A stretch of DNA of 64,000 nt from Zygaena filipendulae (GCA_907165275.2 OU015653.1:1208001-1272000), one strand, 5' to 3'; counted from the stretch's first letter, positions 45,383-57,149 are shown. Numbers and translations: made by a program. Notes: a model not told the origin generated them from the letters alone.

Positions 45383-45581
45383 TTCCCGCGGTTTTACCCT
45401 CGTTAATTTCACAGTTTCCGTGGGAATTTTGGGAGAAAATGCTCTTATGTGCCCCTGATAATGTGTATGCCAAAATTTTATGATTGATACATACAGAAAA
45501 GGATATAGATACTTTTTGTTATGGAAGTCCCGCGTCAACTCCGAAATAATAATAATGGGTGAAACCGCGTGGAACAGCTAG
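45383..45581. mobile_element. Two family A pieces head to head
   Basis: 45383-45483 is minus-oriented; 45487-45581 is plus-oriented and ends GTGGAACAGCTAG followed by T. Both lack the TC end. Confidence 0.65.
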
Positions 45582-45795
45582 TAAAATTACATTTAAAAGG
45601 TTTTTGCTTGCAGTAAGTAGAGCTATCGAATAAACTTGCATGTTCGTACGTAAAATATTGCAGGTCACTCAACTTAGATACATGCCTCTGGAAGGCTGCC
45701 AATACTTTTTATTGGGTAATTTTATCCCACTGGCACTTGACTTTGTTGCTGATAAATAAAATGAAAAACGCATATTGACCTAATTTCATTCCTTA

Positions 45796-46165
45796 CTGGC
45801 TGTACCCCGCGGTTTCACCCGCGGTAATTTCGGAGTTCCCGCGGGAATACCGGGATAAAAAGTACCCTATGTCCTTCTCTGTATCCTTGATAACGTGCAT
45901 GCCAAATTTCATCCAAATCCGTTTAGCTGTTTTTGCGTGATTGAGTAACAAACATCCACACTTTCACATTTATAATATTAGTAGAATTAGGTACTAGCTG
46001 TCCTCCGCGGTTTCACCCGTGGTAGTTTCGGAGTTCACGCGGGAATTCCAGGATAAACTATGGATATAAACCTTCCCCATGAACCGTTCTGTCTATTTGT
46101 GGAAACCGCATGAAAATCCGTTCAGTTTTTGAGTTTATCGCGAACAGACAGCGGAAGCTATGTTA
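45796..46165 (-). mobile_element. Two tandem family A Helitron-like copies
   Basis: 45796-45988 is complete; 45994-46165 has the variant body with GAAAACTGAACGGATT-type text on the minus strand. Both show intact hairpins. Confidence 0.85.
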
Positions 46166-46349
46166 AAAAGGTGTGATTTTTCATATTAAGCAACAGATAT
46201 ATACAGATATATCTTACTATCTGTGAGACAAACTGAAGAATTAAAAAAAATGCAATATTATCAATGTAAAAGCGATATTGATCTTCATAAAATTAAAAAT
46301 TTTAAATAAAAAAAAATGCCATATACCTAAGTAACTTTTTTTAAAATAA

Positions 46350-46529
46350 ATAATCCTTCAGTTTGTTTGTTTGTTACGCTTTCACGCTTTAATCACTTAA
46401 TCGATGATCATAAAACTTTGCATTTACACGTTGTCAGCGATACAGAGAACGACAAAGGGTGTTTTTATCTCGGAATTCCCGCGTGAACTCCGAAATAAAC
46501 GCGAGTGGGACCCCGGAGAGCCGCTATTT
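46350..46529 (+). mobile_element. Family A Helitron-like copy
   Basis: TCCTTCAGTTTGTTTG start to GGAGAGCCGCTA; hairpin partly mutated. Confidence 0.7.
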
Positions 46530-46884
46530 TATGAAGTAGTTAAAAACATTAATGAATTAATCCCAATCTTGTTCAGACGTCTGTAACTTCTCAGTTGGGT
46601 ATCGCAGGAAACAGCTGGCCGGCTGCCAGTACGCTGCAATTAGTCTGGAGAACAAAGGTTGCATACCAAATTCAACAAAGACGTACAAACCTTGAGAGGC
46701 GGTGAGAAAAACTTAGTATTGTAATTGTAGGTGACGAGGTCGCGGCTCAGTGTATCTACATTGTACAGTTGGAAACAGACAAGTTATAACTAAAGACGTT
46801 CTTGTATTGACGATAAGTGGCCATAATTTGCCGTCCCTCTCGCTATCACAAAACTGTGAATCGGCTTTTCCTTTATATTTTTTA

Positions 46885-47084
46885 CTAGCTGTTCCCCGCG
46901 GTTTCACCCGCGTTAATTCCGGAGTTCCCGCGGGAATTCCGAGACAAAAAGTTCCCTGAGTCCTTTTTTGTACTCCTGACAACGTGTATACAAAATTTCA
47001 TGATGATCGGTTGAGCCGTTAAAGCGTGAAAGCGTAACGGACAGACAGACGGAGTTACTTTCGCATTTATAGTATTAATAGGGA
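46885..47084 (-). mobile_element. Family A Helitron-like copy with (GTCT)n
   Basis: Complete, one of the best preserved: CTAGCTGTTCCCCGCGG end, GACAGACAGAC stretch, GTATTAATAGGGA start. Confidence 0.87.
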
Positions 47085-47192
47085 TTTTACCTTGACCACT
47101 AAGAATTAGAAATGAATGTACCTAATGAAATGAAATTATTTTTATTCGTTATGACAACGGTAAAACAGAAATAAGTAAATAATAAGTATAGA

Positions 47193-47511
47193 CTAGTTTC
47201 CTAAATTTTCTTTTTTAGTCCGTTTTGTAGATTATTAAAAAATATTGGACACGTATTTTTTTTTTTTTATGTAACCAAAAAATAACGGAGATATATCAAG
47301 TCGAAATTTCACATGACGTCACGCCTCGCTACAGTTTGTTCGCACGTTATAGCGAGCTGTGACATCACGAGTCCCCCACCTTAAACTTTAATGCGCTTTA
47401 TCTATGCATATTTCCATTATTTTAAAAAAGCAAAAAATACGCGTCTTTTATTTTTTTATTATCTAACTGACGGACTAAATAGAATTTTGATTTTTTTACC
47501 CAGGAAACTAG
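47193..47511 (-). mobile_element. Family C element, copy 4 (CTAGTTTCCT subtype)
   Basis: Very similar to copy 2. One intact TGACGTCA at 47314; the second reads TGACATCA. Confidence 0.78.
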
Positions 47512-49029
47512 CCTATTGCATATTTTCATATAGGTATAATTGTAAGTAAAAAGTTTACACTATTTTTTAGTTTGTCACTTCGTTTGTTAAGTTAATCAAA
47601 AATGCAAAAAAAATGGTCAGTATAGAAAATGTATGCGGTACGGGATGTTGTAAAAAATTTCGTCGGGGCGGAGGCGTGAACGTCGCGTCGCGATGCGAGA
47701 AAAATTGCGCTTCCAGTTTTGCTTGGTTATACTTTTGTGCTAATATATTTGGGTTAACTCTACACGTTTTTAACCAAAAGCTGAACTTGCAGTTGCGAAT
47801 TTGCTTTGCAATGTAAAGAGGCAATTACATACACCGCTTGTCCTTTCTCGACTTCCGGTTCCTTCCACTAGCAGTTGCACTCGTTGAATCTATGTATGAC
47901 CACTTTAGCTTAGTTGTCAATCTGTAATCGTTATAATATCGTACAGAAAACTATGGGACTTATTATCATGTCACGTGATCATGTTTGGTTTATGACGTTC
48001 ACGATTCCTTAAGTTCTCAATAGCAATCAGATTTACATATTGTCAACTTGGCTAATGGCGCTGTGTATAAACAAGATCGGGTCCATTTAGGTCTTACCCA
48101 AATAGAACTTAGATAGATTAAAAAAAAAAAAAAAAAACAAAATTCAAAGCCATTTATTACTTAGGATTGGTTGTTACAATCACATTATAATCGTCAGCAA
48201 GTTCTTAGAACTATAAATTACCGTCTTTTCGGAATATGTCCTTTACTGAGAAGAACTCAGCAGGGCTGTCTTTTAATAATCGTAGTTACTTATAAATTAG
48301 TGGACCAAAAAATAGTACTTTATTGAATAGAGCAATGCATTCCCAAGCGTGTGTATCCGCGTATGCGATAGGACCTGGAAATCCGCACGCTCTCGAAAGA
48401 CTGATAAGTACGATGGATTGGTATTAGTGAATTGGAAAATTTATCCCTAAACTGTAGCGGCAGTTAAATATCGATCAATGAGATCAATCAATCAATAAAA
48501 TATTTCAAGAAGAGCATCGTTGGCCGAAAAGATATAATCAATTATAAATCAATTTTTTTATTGAAGCGCATAATTATTCTCACGAGTTATTTTCGATAAA
48601 TTTGATTAATTATTTTCGATTTGGTATTCTCTTTTTTTTTAAATAAGAATTAAATTTAACAGAAGCCGACTGTATCAAAAATTAGTTATGCAGATACTGT
48701 TTACGTAAGTATAACGGCGGGAGCGCTTGGAAAATCTGCGAACTCCACTGGAAGGGGTGTTGGAACACTTTTATTATGCACTGTGCGAAAAAAAATATTT
48801 TTTTTAATCCAGACGACCCTCTCATTCGTTACGATTTATGTAATCAAAAATGCAAATCTCACAGTTGAAATTATGCTGATTTCGCCGGTCTGCTGTTTTT
48901 TCGTACAGATCTAAATTCTTTTACATTAATGGGGAATTTCATTACGAAAATTACATAGAGCGAGCCACGATATCTAGGTATCTGTGTATATTTATTTCAC
49001 TGTAAGTAAATAATATTTCTGTATCACTA
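47512..49029. other. Mostly unassigned
   Basis: ATTGTCAACTTGGCTAATGG at 48041 is another end of the 54617-type element. A 19-base poly-A lies at 48119. No gene recognised. Confidence 0.4.
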
Positions 49030-49160
49030 CATCATATAAAAATTCTCCGCCGCATCCGTCTGTCTGTTCGCGATAACTAAAAAACTACAGAACGGATTTG
49101 CATACGATTTTTACCAATAAGTAGATGGAGTGATTCATGAGGAAGGTGTAGGTATAATAA
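49030..49160 (+). mobile_element. Family A variant, cut by family T
   Basis: CCGTCTGTCTGTTCGCGATAAC and GAGTGATTCATGAGGAAGG belong to the variant body; its continuation is interrupted at 49161. Confidence 0.65.
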
Positions 49161-49541
49161 TATACAACGTGTTAATGAATTAACCGAAAACCTGATACAC
49201 CCTATTTTAAAAAAAATAAACAATAATGTGACTAAAATATAAATAATGGCAAAAAAATAAATAGTTTAAAAGTTATTCAACATTATTTTTGAGGTGACCT
49301 ATTTACGAAATTTCAAGCGCTACGCCCGCACCTACATACCTACGTGTCAATGACTGATTCGATTCTTTTACTACGGGTGGCGTACGCGCCAAATATTGTA
49401 TTATAAATCATTTAGACATGGGTTAGTAAAAACGAAAAAATATAACCTATATTAAAAATATAACATGATGCGATCGATTCGGAAGTCGATTCTGAGCAAA
49501 CTACTTTCTAGTTTTCAGTTAATTCGTTAACACGTTGTATA
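49161..49541. mobile_element. Family T element, copy 2
   Basis: TATACAACGTGTTAA ends as in copy 1; 381 bp, with short interior length differences. Inserted in a TA inside a family A body. Confidence 0.82.
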
Positions 49542-49609
49542 ATAATTTGTCAAGTTTTCGTGTAAATTGGTAGAAATATAATGATAATTGTTGGAAATGT
49601 CGGAAAAAG

Positions 49610-49711
49610 TACACAAAACAGACAAGGACATAGTAGTATAAACCTATACTTTTACTCCTGGGATTCCCACGAGAACTCCGAAATGAAATCGAAAACCGCG
49701 GGCACAGCTAG
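49610..49711 (+). mobile_element. Family A hairpin end
   Basis: GGGATTCCCACGAGAACTCC to GCGGGCACAGCTAG followed by T. Confidence 0.7.
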
Positions 49712-49930
49712 TGTGTAATATTATAATTTTCAACACCAATGGGTGCGAGAAACACAAAATTATACCAATCGCAAAATACACGATCGCATTTTTTTTTAAA
49801 AGGAGGAATTTTAAATTTTTATCTCTTAAAATACCCACGTTAGCACTTCGAACGGTCAGGTTCAGTGATGTATTTTTTATTTTACCACTCATCATTTATA
49901 AAGGTACTCACAAAAAATGTAGGACGGAGA

Positions 49931-50222
49931 TCCAAATTACTATTATAAATGCGAATGTGACTTTGTTTGTTTGTCACGCTTTCACGCCCTAACGACTCGA
50001 CCGATCATCATGAAATTTTGTATACACGTTGTCAGGGTTACAAGGAAGGAGATACTTTTAATCCCAGAATTCCTTAGTGAACGCAAGTGAAACTGCATTA
50101 CTTTTTACATACTACTACACGTTGTCAGAGGTAGGTAGAGAAAGAAAAATATAGGGTAGTTTTTATATCGAAATACCCGCATTTCCAAAATTAACGCGGG
50201 TGAAACTCCGGGGAACAGCTAG
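49931..50222 (+). mobile_element. Family A Helitron-like copy with both ends
   Basis: A|TCCAAATTACTATTATAAATG start and GGGGAACAGCTAG|T end. The second half of the body is repeated (CACGTTGTCAG occurs twice). Confidence 0.83.
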
Positions 50223-50317
50223 TACTTCAATAAATCTGGAATATTTAGGTTACTTGGGCACCTACCGTATATCGCTTTTTCACATTCAAGTTTTTATGTT
50301 TTTTGTGTACCTACCTA

Positions 50318-50614
50318 CTCGCTGTTCCCGTATTTTCAAAGTTCCCGCGGTAATAATAATAACACTAATAATCCACTTCACAACACACAGATACTTGATA
50401 CCTACCACACTAAGCTCTAAGCTTGTGTAGTGGAAAGCAAGCAAACGTGCTATGCTACTATGCTACTACATATTTATTCCAGGATAAATAGGATCGTATG
50501 TCCTTTTTTGTAGGTACTAGGTACCTCCAACAATGCGTTTGCCTTTGATGATGATCGGGTGAGTGTTAAGTCCTGGAGCGTAACAAACTAATTCGCAGTC
50601 GCATTTATATTATT
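50318..50614 (-). mobile_element. Family A copy interrupted by a SINE piece
   Basis: GCTGTTCCCG, then GTTCCCGCGG at 50341; the body resumes with CCAGGATAAATAGG at 50470. Confidence 0.65.
50352..50469 (-). mobile_element. SINE 3' part (same family as 35551)
   Basis: AATAATAATAACACTAATAA tail, then CCACTTCACAACACACAGAT, and AAGCAAGCAAACGTGC as in the full copy; the tRNA-like head is missing. Confidence 0.7.
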
Positions 50615-50615
50615 A

Positions 50616-50868
50616 CTAGCTGTCCCCCGCGATTTCATCCGCGGTAATTTCGGAGTTCCCGCGGGAATTCCGGGCAAAAGTACTCTACGTCCTTCTTTGT
50701 ACCCCTGAGTTCTAGTGTTCCCGCGGGAATTCCGGAATAAAAACTATCCTATCTTTTAAGTTGGGCCAAATACAACATACTGACCAAATTTCATCACGAT
50801 CGATTCTGTAGTTTCGGAGTTCATCGCGGACCAACAACGTGACACGTGATTTATATATATAAGATAAT
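50616..50868 (-). mobile_element. Family A Helitron-like copy
   Basis: CTAGCTGTCCCCCGCG end; the GTTCCCGCGGGAATTCC segment is duplicated inside. Confidence 0.82.
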
Positions 50869-50980
50869 TTTGTTATTAATGTTAGATATATTACAACGTT
50901 TGTAGTCCAAAAATTTTCAAAATAATTTAAAAACCTCTATAATCCATACCACTTTAGAAAGAGTTGCGCCTTATACAAGC

Positions 50981-51150
50981 ACTAGCCATCCCCCGCGGTT
51001 TCGCCCGCGGGGGATGGCTAGTCACTCAGGACTGCCGCAGCTTCCTATAAGTGAAAGAAATTTCAGAATCGGTTCATTAGATCCAGAGATTACCGCATAC
51101 AACGTCACAAACTCACAAACTAGCTCTTTATAACATTAGTAAAGATGAGT
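50981..51150 (-). mobile_element. Family A copy beginning with a perfect 18-bp palindrome
   Basis: 50981-50998 and 51005-51022 are perfect inverted copies of the CTAG-plus-hairpin end around TTTCGC, so two terminal ends face each other. The body follows as CACTCAGGACTGCCGCAG. Confidence 0.85.
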
Positions 51151-51226
51151 GTTTCAAAAGAATTGAACCTTAAATTTTTATACCTATTTAAAGGTTAAGT
51201 TAACTTTTGGGACATTTCATGTTACA

Positions 51227-51435
51227 CTAGCTGTCCCCCGTGGTTTCACCCGTGGTGATTTCGAAGTTCCCGCTGGAATTCCAGAATAAACTTTACGTAT
51301 TTACCTTCTTCTAGAATCACTATCCATTAGTGAAAACCGCATAAAAATCCGTCTATTAGTTTTTGAGTTTATCGCGAACAGACAGACAGATGCGGCGGAG
51401 GCCTTTGTTTCACGTACTTATAAATAATATGTAGT
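51227..51435 (-). mobile_element. Family A Helitron-like copy, variant body
   Basis: CTAGCTGTCCCCCGTGG end, AACAGACAGACAGATGCGGC near the start. Confidence 0.8.
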
Positions 51436-51524
51436 AAAGTATAATTACTTATGTAATTATAGGTATTATAATAATGAACTTGGTTAATTTAATTAGGCAT
51501 TATCTTTACATAGTATAAAATCAA

Positions 51525-51695
51525 GTTGCTTCCGCTATCTGTTCGCGATAAACTCAAATACTACTGAACCGATTTTCATGCGGTTTTCACCAATAGATAG
51601 AGTGATTCATGAGGAAGATTTATGTCTATAGTTTATACTGGGATTCTTTAGGGAACTCCGAAATTAAACAGGGTGAAACTGCGGGGGACGGCTAG
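51525..51695 (+). mobile_element. Family A Helitron-like copy, variant body
   Basis: Inverted partner of the copy at 51227; ends GGGGGACGGCTAG followed by T. Confidence 0.78.
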
Positions 51696-52234
51696 TTCAT
51701 TTTACGATTCTTGAAAAGCAAAGTTTTTAATACACGAAAAGACGATATTAAAATACTACTGCCGCAGCCACAAATTCAGCAAATTTTTAAATGCATAAGA
51801 TATCTGTATCGTTTGACATTTCAAAGTAGAGTAACGGTCAGCAAAAGAGTTGAGAAGCACGTTCTAACGTAACATATACCTACTTAGGTAAAAATACATT
51901 ATATACAGGATATGCCACACGGAGGGAAAGTACCTTATATATTGTAGATGGAACATTTTACTGCATTATTTGAATTTAAAAACAATTTCAACTGCATTCA
52001 TAATTATTTAAATGATTACATGGTTGAACCGGGAATCGAACCTGTTACATGAGAAAAATATGCACCCTGTAGCTTCATCATAACGATCGAAAGGCTTCGT
52101 CATAAGGATAATTTTTTTCTAAATAACATATTGTCAAAAATAAAAGGAAGACCATGAATTTTAACATTTTTAATACTTCTCAGTTGTCCTTATGGCAATG
52201 CCAGCTTTTCATTTTTCAGAACAAAATTTCATAT
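51696..52234. other. Unassigned, with a tRNA-like B box
   Basis: Minus-strand CAGGTTCGATTCCCGGTTC at 52027-52045 is a B box. No A box at the right distance was found. Confidence 0.4.
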
Positions 52235-52374
52235 TTGACACGTGAACGGATTTTCATGCGGTTTTCACTGAAAGATAGAGTGATTCATGAGGAAGGTTTA
52301 TGTGCATAGTTTATCCTGAAATACCCGCGGGAACTCCGAAATAACCACGGGAGTAAACCGCGGGTTACAGCTAG
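52235..52374 (+). mobile_element. Family A copy, 3' half
   Basis: ACGTGAACGGATTTTCATGC to GCGGGTTACAGCTAG. Confidence 0.75.
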
Positions 52375-52928
52375 CATTACAAAGTACTAAAGTTAGGAGC
52401 TATCTGATGATTAGGTATAACTACTATTACATTATATTTACATTTACTCTACACTACATTTACATGAGGCCACTAGCGACAGCAGTTTGAAAAGGTAAGT
52501 ATTGAATTCGCTCTAAAAACTGTTTTTTAAATTTTAAATCCACTCTACCTAACCTGTATCTACGGACTCTGTTGGCTCGTAAAAACATATTATATGTTAT
52601 TATGCATATAATGTTATGTACAGAAGAGTTCGCATTCGCACGCTCCCAGATCCTCGTTAGTATCTGACAGGTTGTTCGCGGGAATCGGGAGGAAGCAGCG
52701 TAACAGAGTCGCCGACTACTCGCAGATGTTGCCTCACACCGAATTGAAACGCGCTTTTCTTTGTTTTGTTTTTTATTATATTAATTAGGGTGTAATTTTG
52801 ATCAAGGAACATATTCGAGCAATACAGTTGGATGACGAGTATGAATCTGTCAGCATGTTGGCAATTTGCTCGTATGGTTTTATAATCCTTTACTTTGGAT
52901 GATTATTATTAATTACGTTTAAAATAAT
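52375..52928. other. Unassigned sequence
   Basis: No recognised repeat or gene. Confidence 0.5.
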
Positions 52929-53060
52929 TAAAAGAAAGAAAGAAAGAAAGAAGATATATTTATTTCAGCACAACGCACAAGATAAAGAAACAAACATAAA
53001 CAGTGCCTAATCTAAATTTGTAGACATAATATCTCTTGCATGCTCTGCCGATTAAGTATG
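52929..53060 (-). pseudogene. LINE 3' UTR with (CTTT)n tail
   Basis: AAAAGAAAGAAAGAAAGAAAG, then on the minus strand GTGCTGAAATAAAT and GGCACTGTTTATGTTTG; same family as 36905. Confidence 0.7.
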
Positions 53061-53073
53061 GTTTATTAAGATA

Positions 53074-53457
53074 CTAGCTGTTCTACGCGGTTTTACCCGC
53101 ATTAATTTCAGAGATCCCGCGGGAATTCCTGGATAAAAAGTAGCCTGAGTTACTCTTTATAACATCAGCTATCTGCCAGTGAAAGTCGCGTTAAAATCGG
53201 TCCAGCTATTTCAGAGATTACCCGGAACAAACCGACAGATAGATAGAGAAAAATACTATAGCTGACCCCTGCAGTTTCACCCGCGGTAATTTCTGAGTTT
53301 CCGCGGGAATTCCGGGATATAAAGTACCCTATGTAACTCAGGATCACTGTAGCTTCCTATAAGTGAAAGAATTTTCAAAATTGGTTCAGTAGATCCAGAG
53401 ATTACCCCCTACAACGTCACAAACTCACAAACTTTTGCTCTTTATAATATTAGTATA
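53074..53457 (-). mobile_element. Two tandem family A Helitron-like copies
   Basis: 53074-53250 and 53258-53457, both with the GCTATCTGCCAGTGAAAG / GCTTCCTATAAGTGAAAG variant body; the second is complete to TATTAGTATA. Confidence 0.83.
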
Positions 53458-53948
53458 AAAGATAATAATATGTATAGACTAGATTTGTAATGAAAAGTAA
53501 ATATCGAATACCTTCCTTTAAAACGTCATTCGTTCAACAGGTCTGTATATTTTTTATAAAAAAAACTACTTTCCTTTCACCTCACCATTTGTTACGTGAC
53601 GGTGTGACGCACGGCCCCCGTCGGTGGGCGCGCGGCGCGCTCTAACATAATTTGATTACGTATGCATTAAGTGCATTTCCATTTTCCTATGGGGCGTGGA
53701 TCTGGGGAACCTTTTTTAAATCCCGACTATGTAACTTTTAATGACGCGACGCTGAGTGTTCCGTTTCCTTTGCCCGAGGTGAACTCGAGGTGAACACGAG
53801 GTGACTACGATCTGACTACGATGTGCGGAATGGCTCTGTGTGATGAATATAAAGTGTCTGCACTGCGAACTTATGTATACGACACTAGCCGATTGCGACG
53901 TATTCAACTGGGTGGAATTTAAAGTTTTCGCACTAGGTATCTAGTAGG
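53458..53948. other. Unassigned; GC-rich patch
   Basis: 53590-53645 is strongly GC-rich (GTGGGCGCGCGGCGCGCTC) within AT-rich surroundings; no gene recognised. Confidence 0.4.
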
Positions 53949-54274
53949 CACAGAACAGAAAATAACAGATAGAAGTGACATCAACTTAGTTTAATATGAG
54001 ATGAAAATCACGTGTCGCCGGGTGATTTTCGCACACAAAATTATTCATCACGCACAAAAACAGTTACTAACGTAAAGAAATGTGTTAAACGCTTTTTGGT
54101 TATGTTTTTACTTAGTCACTGTTTTCAACATTTTTGGGAATATTGTGGTAAATATACTTGGGATGGCAGCAAAAGAAGTTTTGGGCAAGTAAGAGCATTT
54201 GCTCTAACTTCCTTTGCAATGGTGGCACGCCTGCCTCGCCTATATGTCCTCTCTAGTTAATTTATTTGCTCTGT
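53949..54274 (+). mobile_element. Family H (hAT-like) copy
   Basis: CACAGAACAGAAAATAACAG start to CTCTCTAGTTAATTTATTTG. The right terminus is mutated and no duplication is visible. An 82-codon frame on it is chance. Confidence 0.8.
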
Positions 54275-54616
54275 TTCGAACGATCCTTTCTATGCTTTTT
54301 TCGGTGAATTGTTTTATGTCTCAGACACAGGAATTTATGGCTCCAGAATTTAGATTTTGTGTTAATATTGTGTAGTGATTAACAGATGATGATATACTGG
54401 CATCAGTCAATAAATTATATTGAGGGATTTTTCCTTCCTAGTCGTTATTAACTCTACTCTTGGCAGAATAGTCGTGGTTATCAATTAGGATTTTTGGTAT
54501 TGGTGACAAATTCAGCAATTCGCCGCTATTTCTTTCTTAATGACTACTGCCAGAAGAACAATTCTTAAAATGGCACCTCTCCTACAATTTATTTAGGGTT
54601 TCTCTACATACCTCCC
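54275..54616. other. Unassigned sequence
   Basis: No recognised repeat or gene. Confidence 0.5.
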
Positions 54617-54795
54617 CCCTAGCAAAATTGACAATGTGCAATCGTTACCGCATAGAGAACTAAATAACGGAATAACGTGGCCACGCAAATCTACAGTTTT
54701 GATTGCACGATTTTACCTAACCAAGTGTCATGATGATTCGTTAGTTAGTTTTCTATGCGGTAACGATTGCATGTAGCGTGCCAACTTGACTAGGG
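54617..54795. mobile_element. Short inverted-repeat element with CCCTAG ends
   Basis: CCCCTAGCAAAATTGACAAT and its inverted partner, plus a second inner pair AATCGTTACCGCATAGAGAA. Two single ends of this type lie at 37900 and 48041. Confidence 0.75.
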
Positions 54796-54802
54796 AGCTA
54801 GG

Positions 54803-55212
54803 TTAGGGTTGCCAGGCGTCCGGATAAAGCCGGACCTAGTTATATAGGCTTTTTGATTGTGTGTCCACTGTCCGGCCATAATAAACGGTGTCCGGCCAGT
54901 CCGGCTTTTGTAAGGCGCCGAGCGTGGCCTTTAAGAAGAATATGAAAATATTGATAAATTGTTTATCTAGAATTTAATTTTGACTGATGACTTTAAGTAG
55001 ATACTAGACGGATTTGGCATTCGATTTTACTTATATTTCATTAGAATTTAACAATATTTATTGTAATAATCTATTAGTACAATTTTTTGTCGTACTACCT
55101 ATGAATACTGAGACACAAAATCTTCAATCTAGTGTCCGGCCTTTTCACCAAAATGTCCGGCCAAACTGCCTGGTCTGTCTGGCTATTAGGTTTGGCGACC
55201 TCTCAACCCTAC
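54803..55212. mobile_element. Possible TAGGGTTG-ended element rich in TCCGGC
   Basis: TTAGGGTTGCCAGGCGTCCG on the left and CTCTCAACCCTACG on the right; GTCCGGCC-like motifs repeat inside. No clean target duplication. Confidence 0.5.
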
Positions 55213-55884
55213 GCAGGGGCAGATTTTTATGACCTAATCTGCCTAATGAACTGGCACATAAAAAAACTTCAGTCGAACATAGAACCTCCTTCTTTGAAGT
55301 CGATTAAAAAGACATACCAATATTGACGCCTTTGTACTCATGGTAAAGCCGACATCAACATTTAACATACCTACTAGGTCGTGAAGAAAAAATATACTTT
55401 AGTAATATTTATTGTGACAAAAACAAACTTACCTACAGCACAAAATAAAAAAAAACTTAATAAAAAAAACTAACTAAAGGAAAAATGAAACAATTTGGAG
55501 AAAAAATGTCCAATGAGTTCCATCATCGAACTACATGGTATTAGGAATAGTTGTTATAAAACATTTTCATATTATTTTAAAAGTTAATTAAGCTTAGTTT
55601 GGAGCCACATTTATGTGTATATTTTCACTTATTTTCTTCTTCAGAAAACCTTCATCGAAATTCACACATGGAAAACCGCAAGCAAAAGCTATAGTATCAC
55701 ATAAATTTCAATATCTGCGCTGTTACGCTTCATTGAATTTGTGTTTTCTTATTTATTGTACGTCTGTCGGTCGGGCCCAATTTCTATTTTTTTTTTCTTT
55801 TCTTTCTTATGATTTAATATTATTTCAGTGAACGCACCGAATCTATTACGTAGAAATAAAAATTATTATATTTTTTATGACGAA
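55213..55884. other. Unassigned sequence
   Basis: AT-rich with poly-A runs at 55448; no gene recognised. Confidence 0.5.
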
Positions 55885-56009
55885 CTAGCTACGCCACCAC
55901 GCTTCGCCGGCGTGAATTTCGAAATTACTTCGAAAACACTTTGAATAATATATTCTTTGTGAAAAATTTCAGTCAAGGTCGGTTAGTGCGTGGTTCAGTT
56001 TATGACATA
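55885..56009 (-). mobile_element. Helitron-like 3' end, second type
   Basis: CTAGCTACGCCACCACGCTT and a CACGC/GCGTG hairpin; abuts the next Helitron-like end. Confidence 0.6.
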
Positions 56010-56429
56010 CTAGCTAAAAAACCCGGCTTCGCCCGGGAGTTGATATGAGATGACGTGGTAGAGTCGAAATAAAAAAATAAACTATGACGTAAAAAGTAAA
56101 AAAAAAGTTTATTGAAAACGTTTTCTCATTATTTACAATACTTGTTTATAAACAACATTTTTCATTTTATTGTCCGGAGTATATATACATAAATTTTTCG
56201 GATTTCCTACTCCATTAGAATTAATTAAACACTATTAAAAATACATTTGAAAACAACTTTTTTCTATTTCGTTTCAAAATCGAGAGTTAATTAAACACAC
56301 TATTAAAATAAAAATACTCACACCTGATACTTCTAAATAAAAGCTCACAGATAACTTCTCTTCTTTTCGTTTTGAAATCGCTCGTTTCGCTGTTCAAATT
56401 AAACTAACTCTGGTGAGCGACACCGGGCT

Positions 56430-56437
56430 CTTATATA
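56430..56437 (-). promoter_or_regulatory. TATA box of the heat-shock-type promoter
   Basis: TATATAAG on the minus strand, 19 bases downstream of a heat-shock element. The following GAGCCCGGTGTCGCTCACC and an A-rich leader resemble insect hsp70 5' regions in layout. Confidence 0.6.
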
Positions 56438-56456
56438 TTCAGAGAGCTAGGCTCTA

Positions 56457-56469
56457 GAATATTCGAGAA
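56457..56469. promoter_or_regulatory. Heat-shock element 1
   Basis: GAA-TA-TTC-GA-GAA: three perfect alternating pentamer cores with correct spacing, the binding site form of heat-shock factor. A partial fourth unit follows. Confidence 0.75.
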
Positions 56470-56497
56470 AGTTTGAAAATATTTTCTCTCTCACACC

Positions 56498-56510
56498 TTC
56501 TAGAGTATTC
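56498..56510. promoter_or_regulatory. Heat-shock element 2
   Basis: TTC-TA-GAG-TA-TTC, one mismatch in the middle unit, 61 bases from the TATA box. Confidence 0.6.
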
Positions 56511-56929
56511 TGGTCATTATCGTCCGCCATAATAAAAGGTTCTATAGCGGTAGCATTTGTAGTAAAAGCGCGAAATTTAAAAACCTAAATTTTTTAATGT
56601 TTTGAGAACTAATTTGGATAACTAAAATTATGTCGCTTTAACTCCAAAATATAAGTTAGCTAATGACGTATAAATACACAAAATTTAATAACTTTTTTAT
56701 AGCAACAAATTAAATTTAAGACTTTATTGAAATTGGAATTTTAAATTTCGTGTCACTACTACACATGCTACAATTGCTCGCAACGCTTTTGGAAATGCAA
56801 CCCAAACAATCGTTGTCCTGAATGAAGTTCAAATATTCGATAACAGATGGCGCCACTATACTTAATTTCCAAGTTGTAGGGTTGGAAAGTTCCTTATATC
56901 TTTAGAAACACGCCCTTTAGATTAAAACG

Positions 56930-56945
56930 GGAACTTTCTAGCTTC
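56930..56945. promoter_or_regulatory. Heat-shock-like motif 3
   Basis: GGGAACTTTCTAGCTTC: GAA and TTC correctly spaced, third unit imperfect. Repeated in the next tandem unit at 57317. Confidence 0.4.
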
Positions 56946-57149
56946 TGTAGCGGTAGCGTATGTAGTAAAGGCGCGAAATTTAAAAACCTAAATTTTTAAA
57001 TATTTTGAGAACTAATTATATACGTTAAATAATGACGTATAAATACACAAAATTTAACAACTTTATTATAGTAACAAATGAAATTTAAGATTTTATTGAA
57101 ATTGGAATTTTAAATTTCGCGCCACTACTACACATGCTGCAATGGCTCA

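Noticed and set aside
53949..54260. 82-codon plus-strand frame also seen as a 79-codon minus-strand frame at 35103-35342
   Set aside because: Both are the same stretch of the family H mobile element; other copies are broken by stops, so it is not a conserved gene.
56010..56440. An hsp70 coding region downstream of the heat-shock promoter
   Set aside because: All frames after the leader close within a few dozen codons and the next landmark is AATAAA, then the Helitron-like end.
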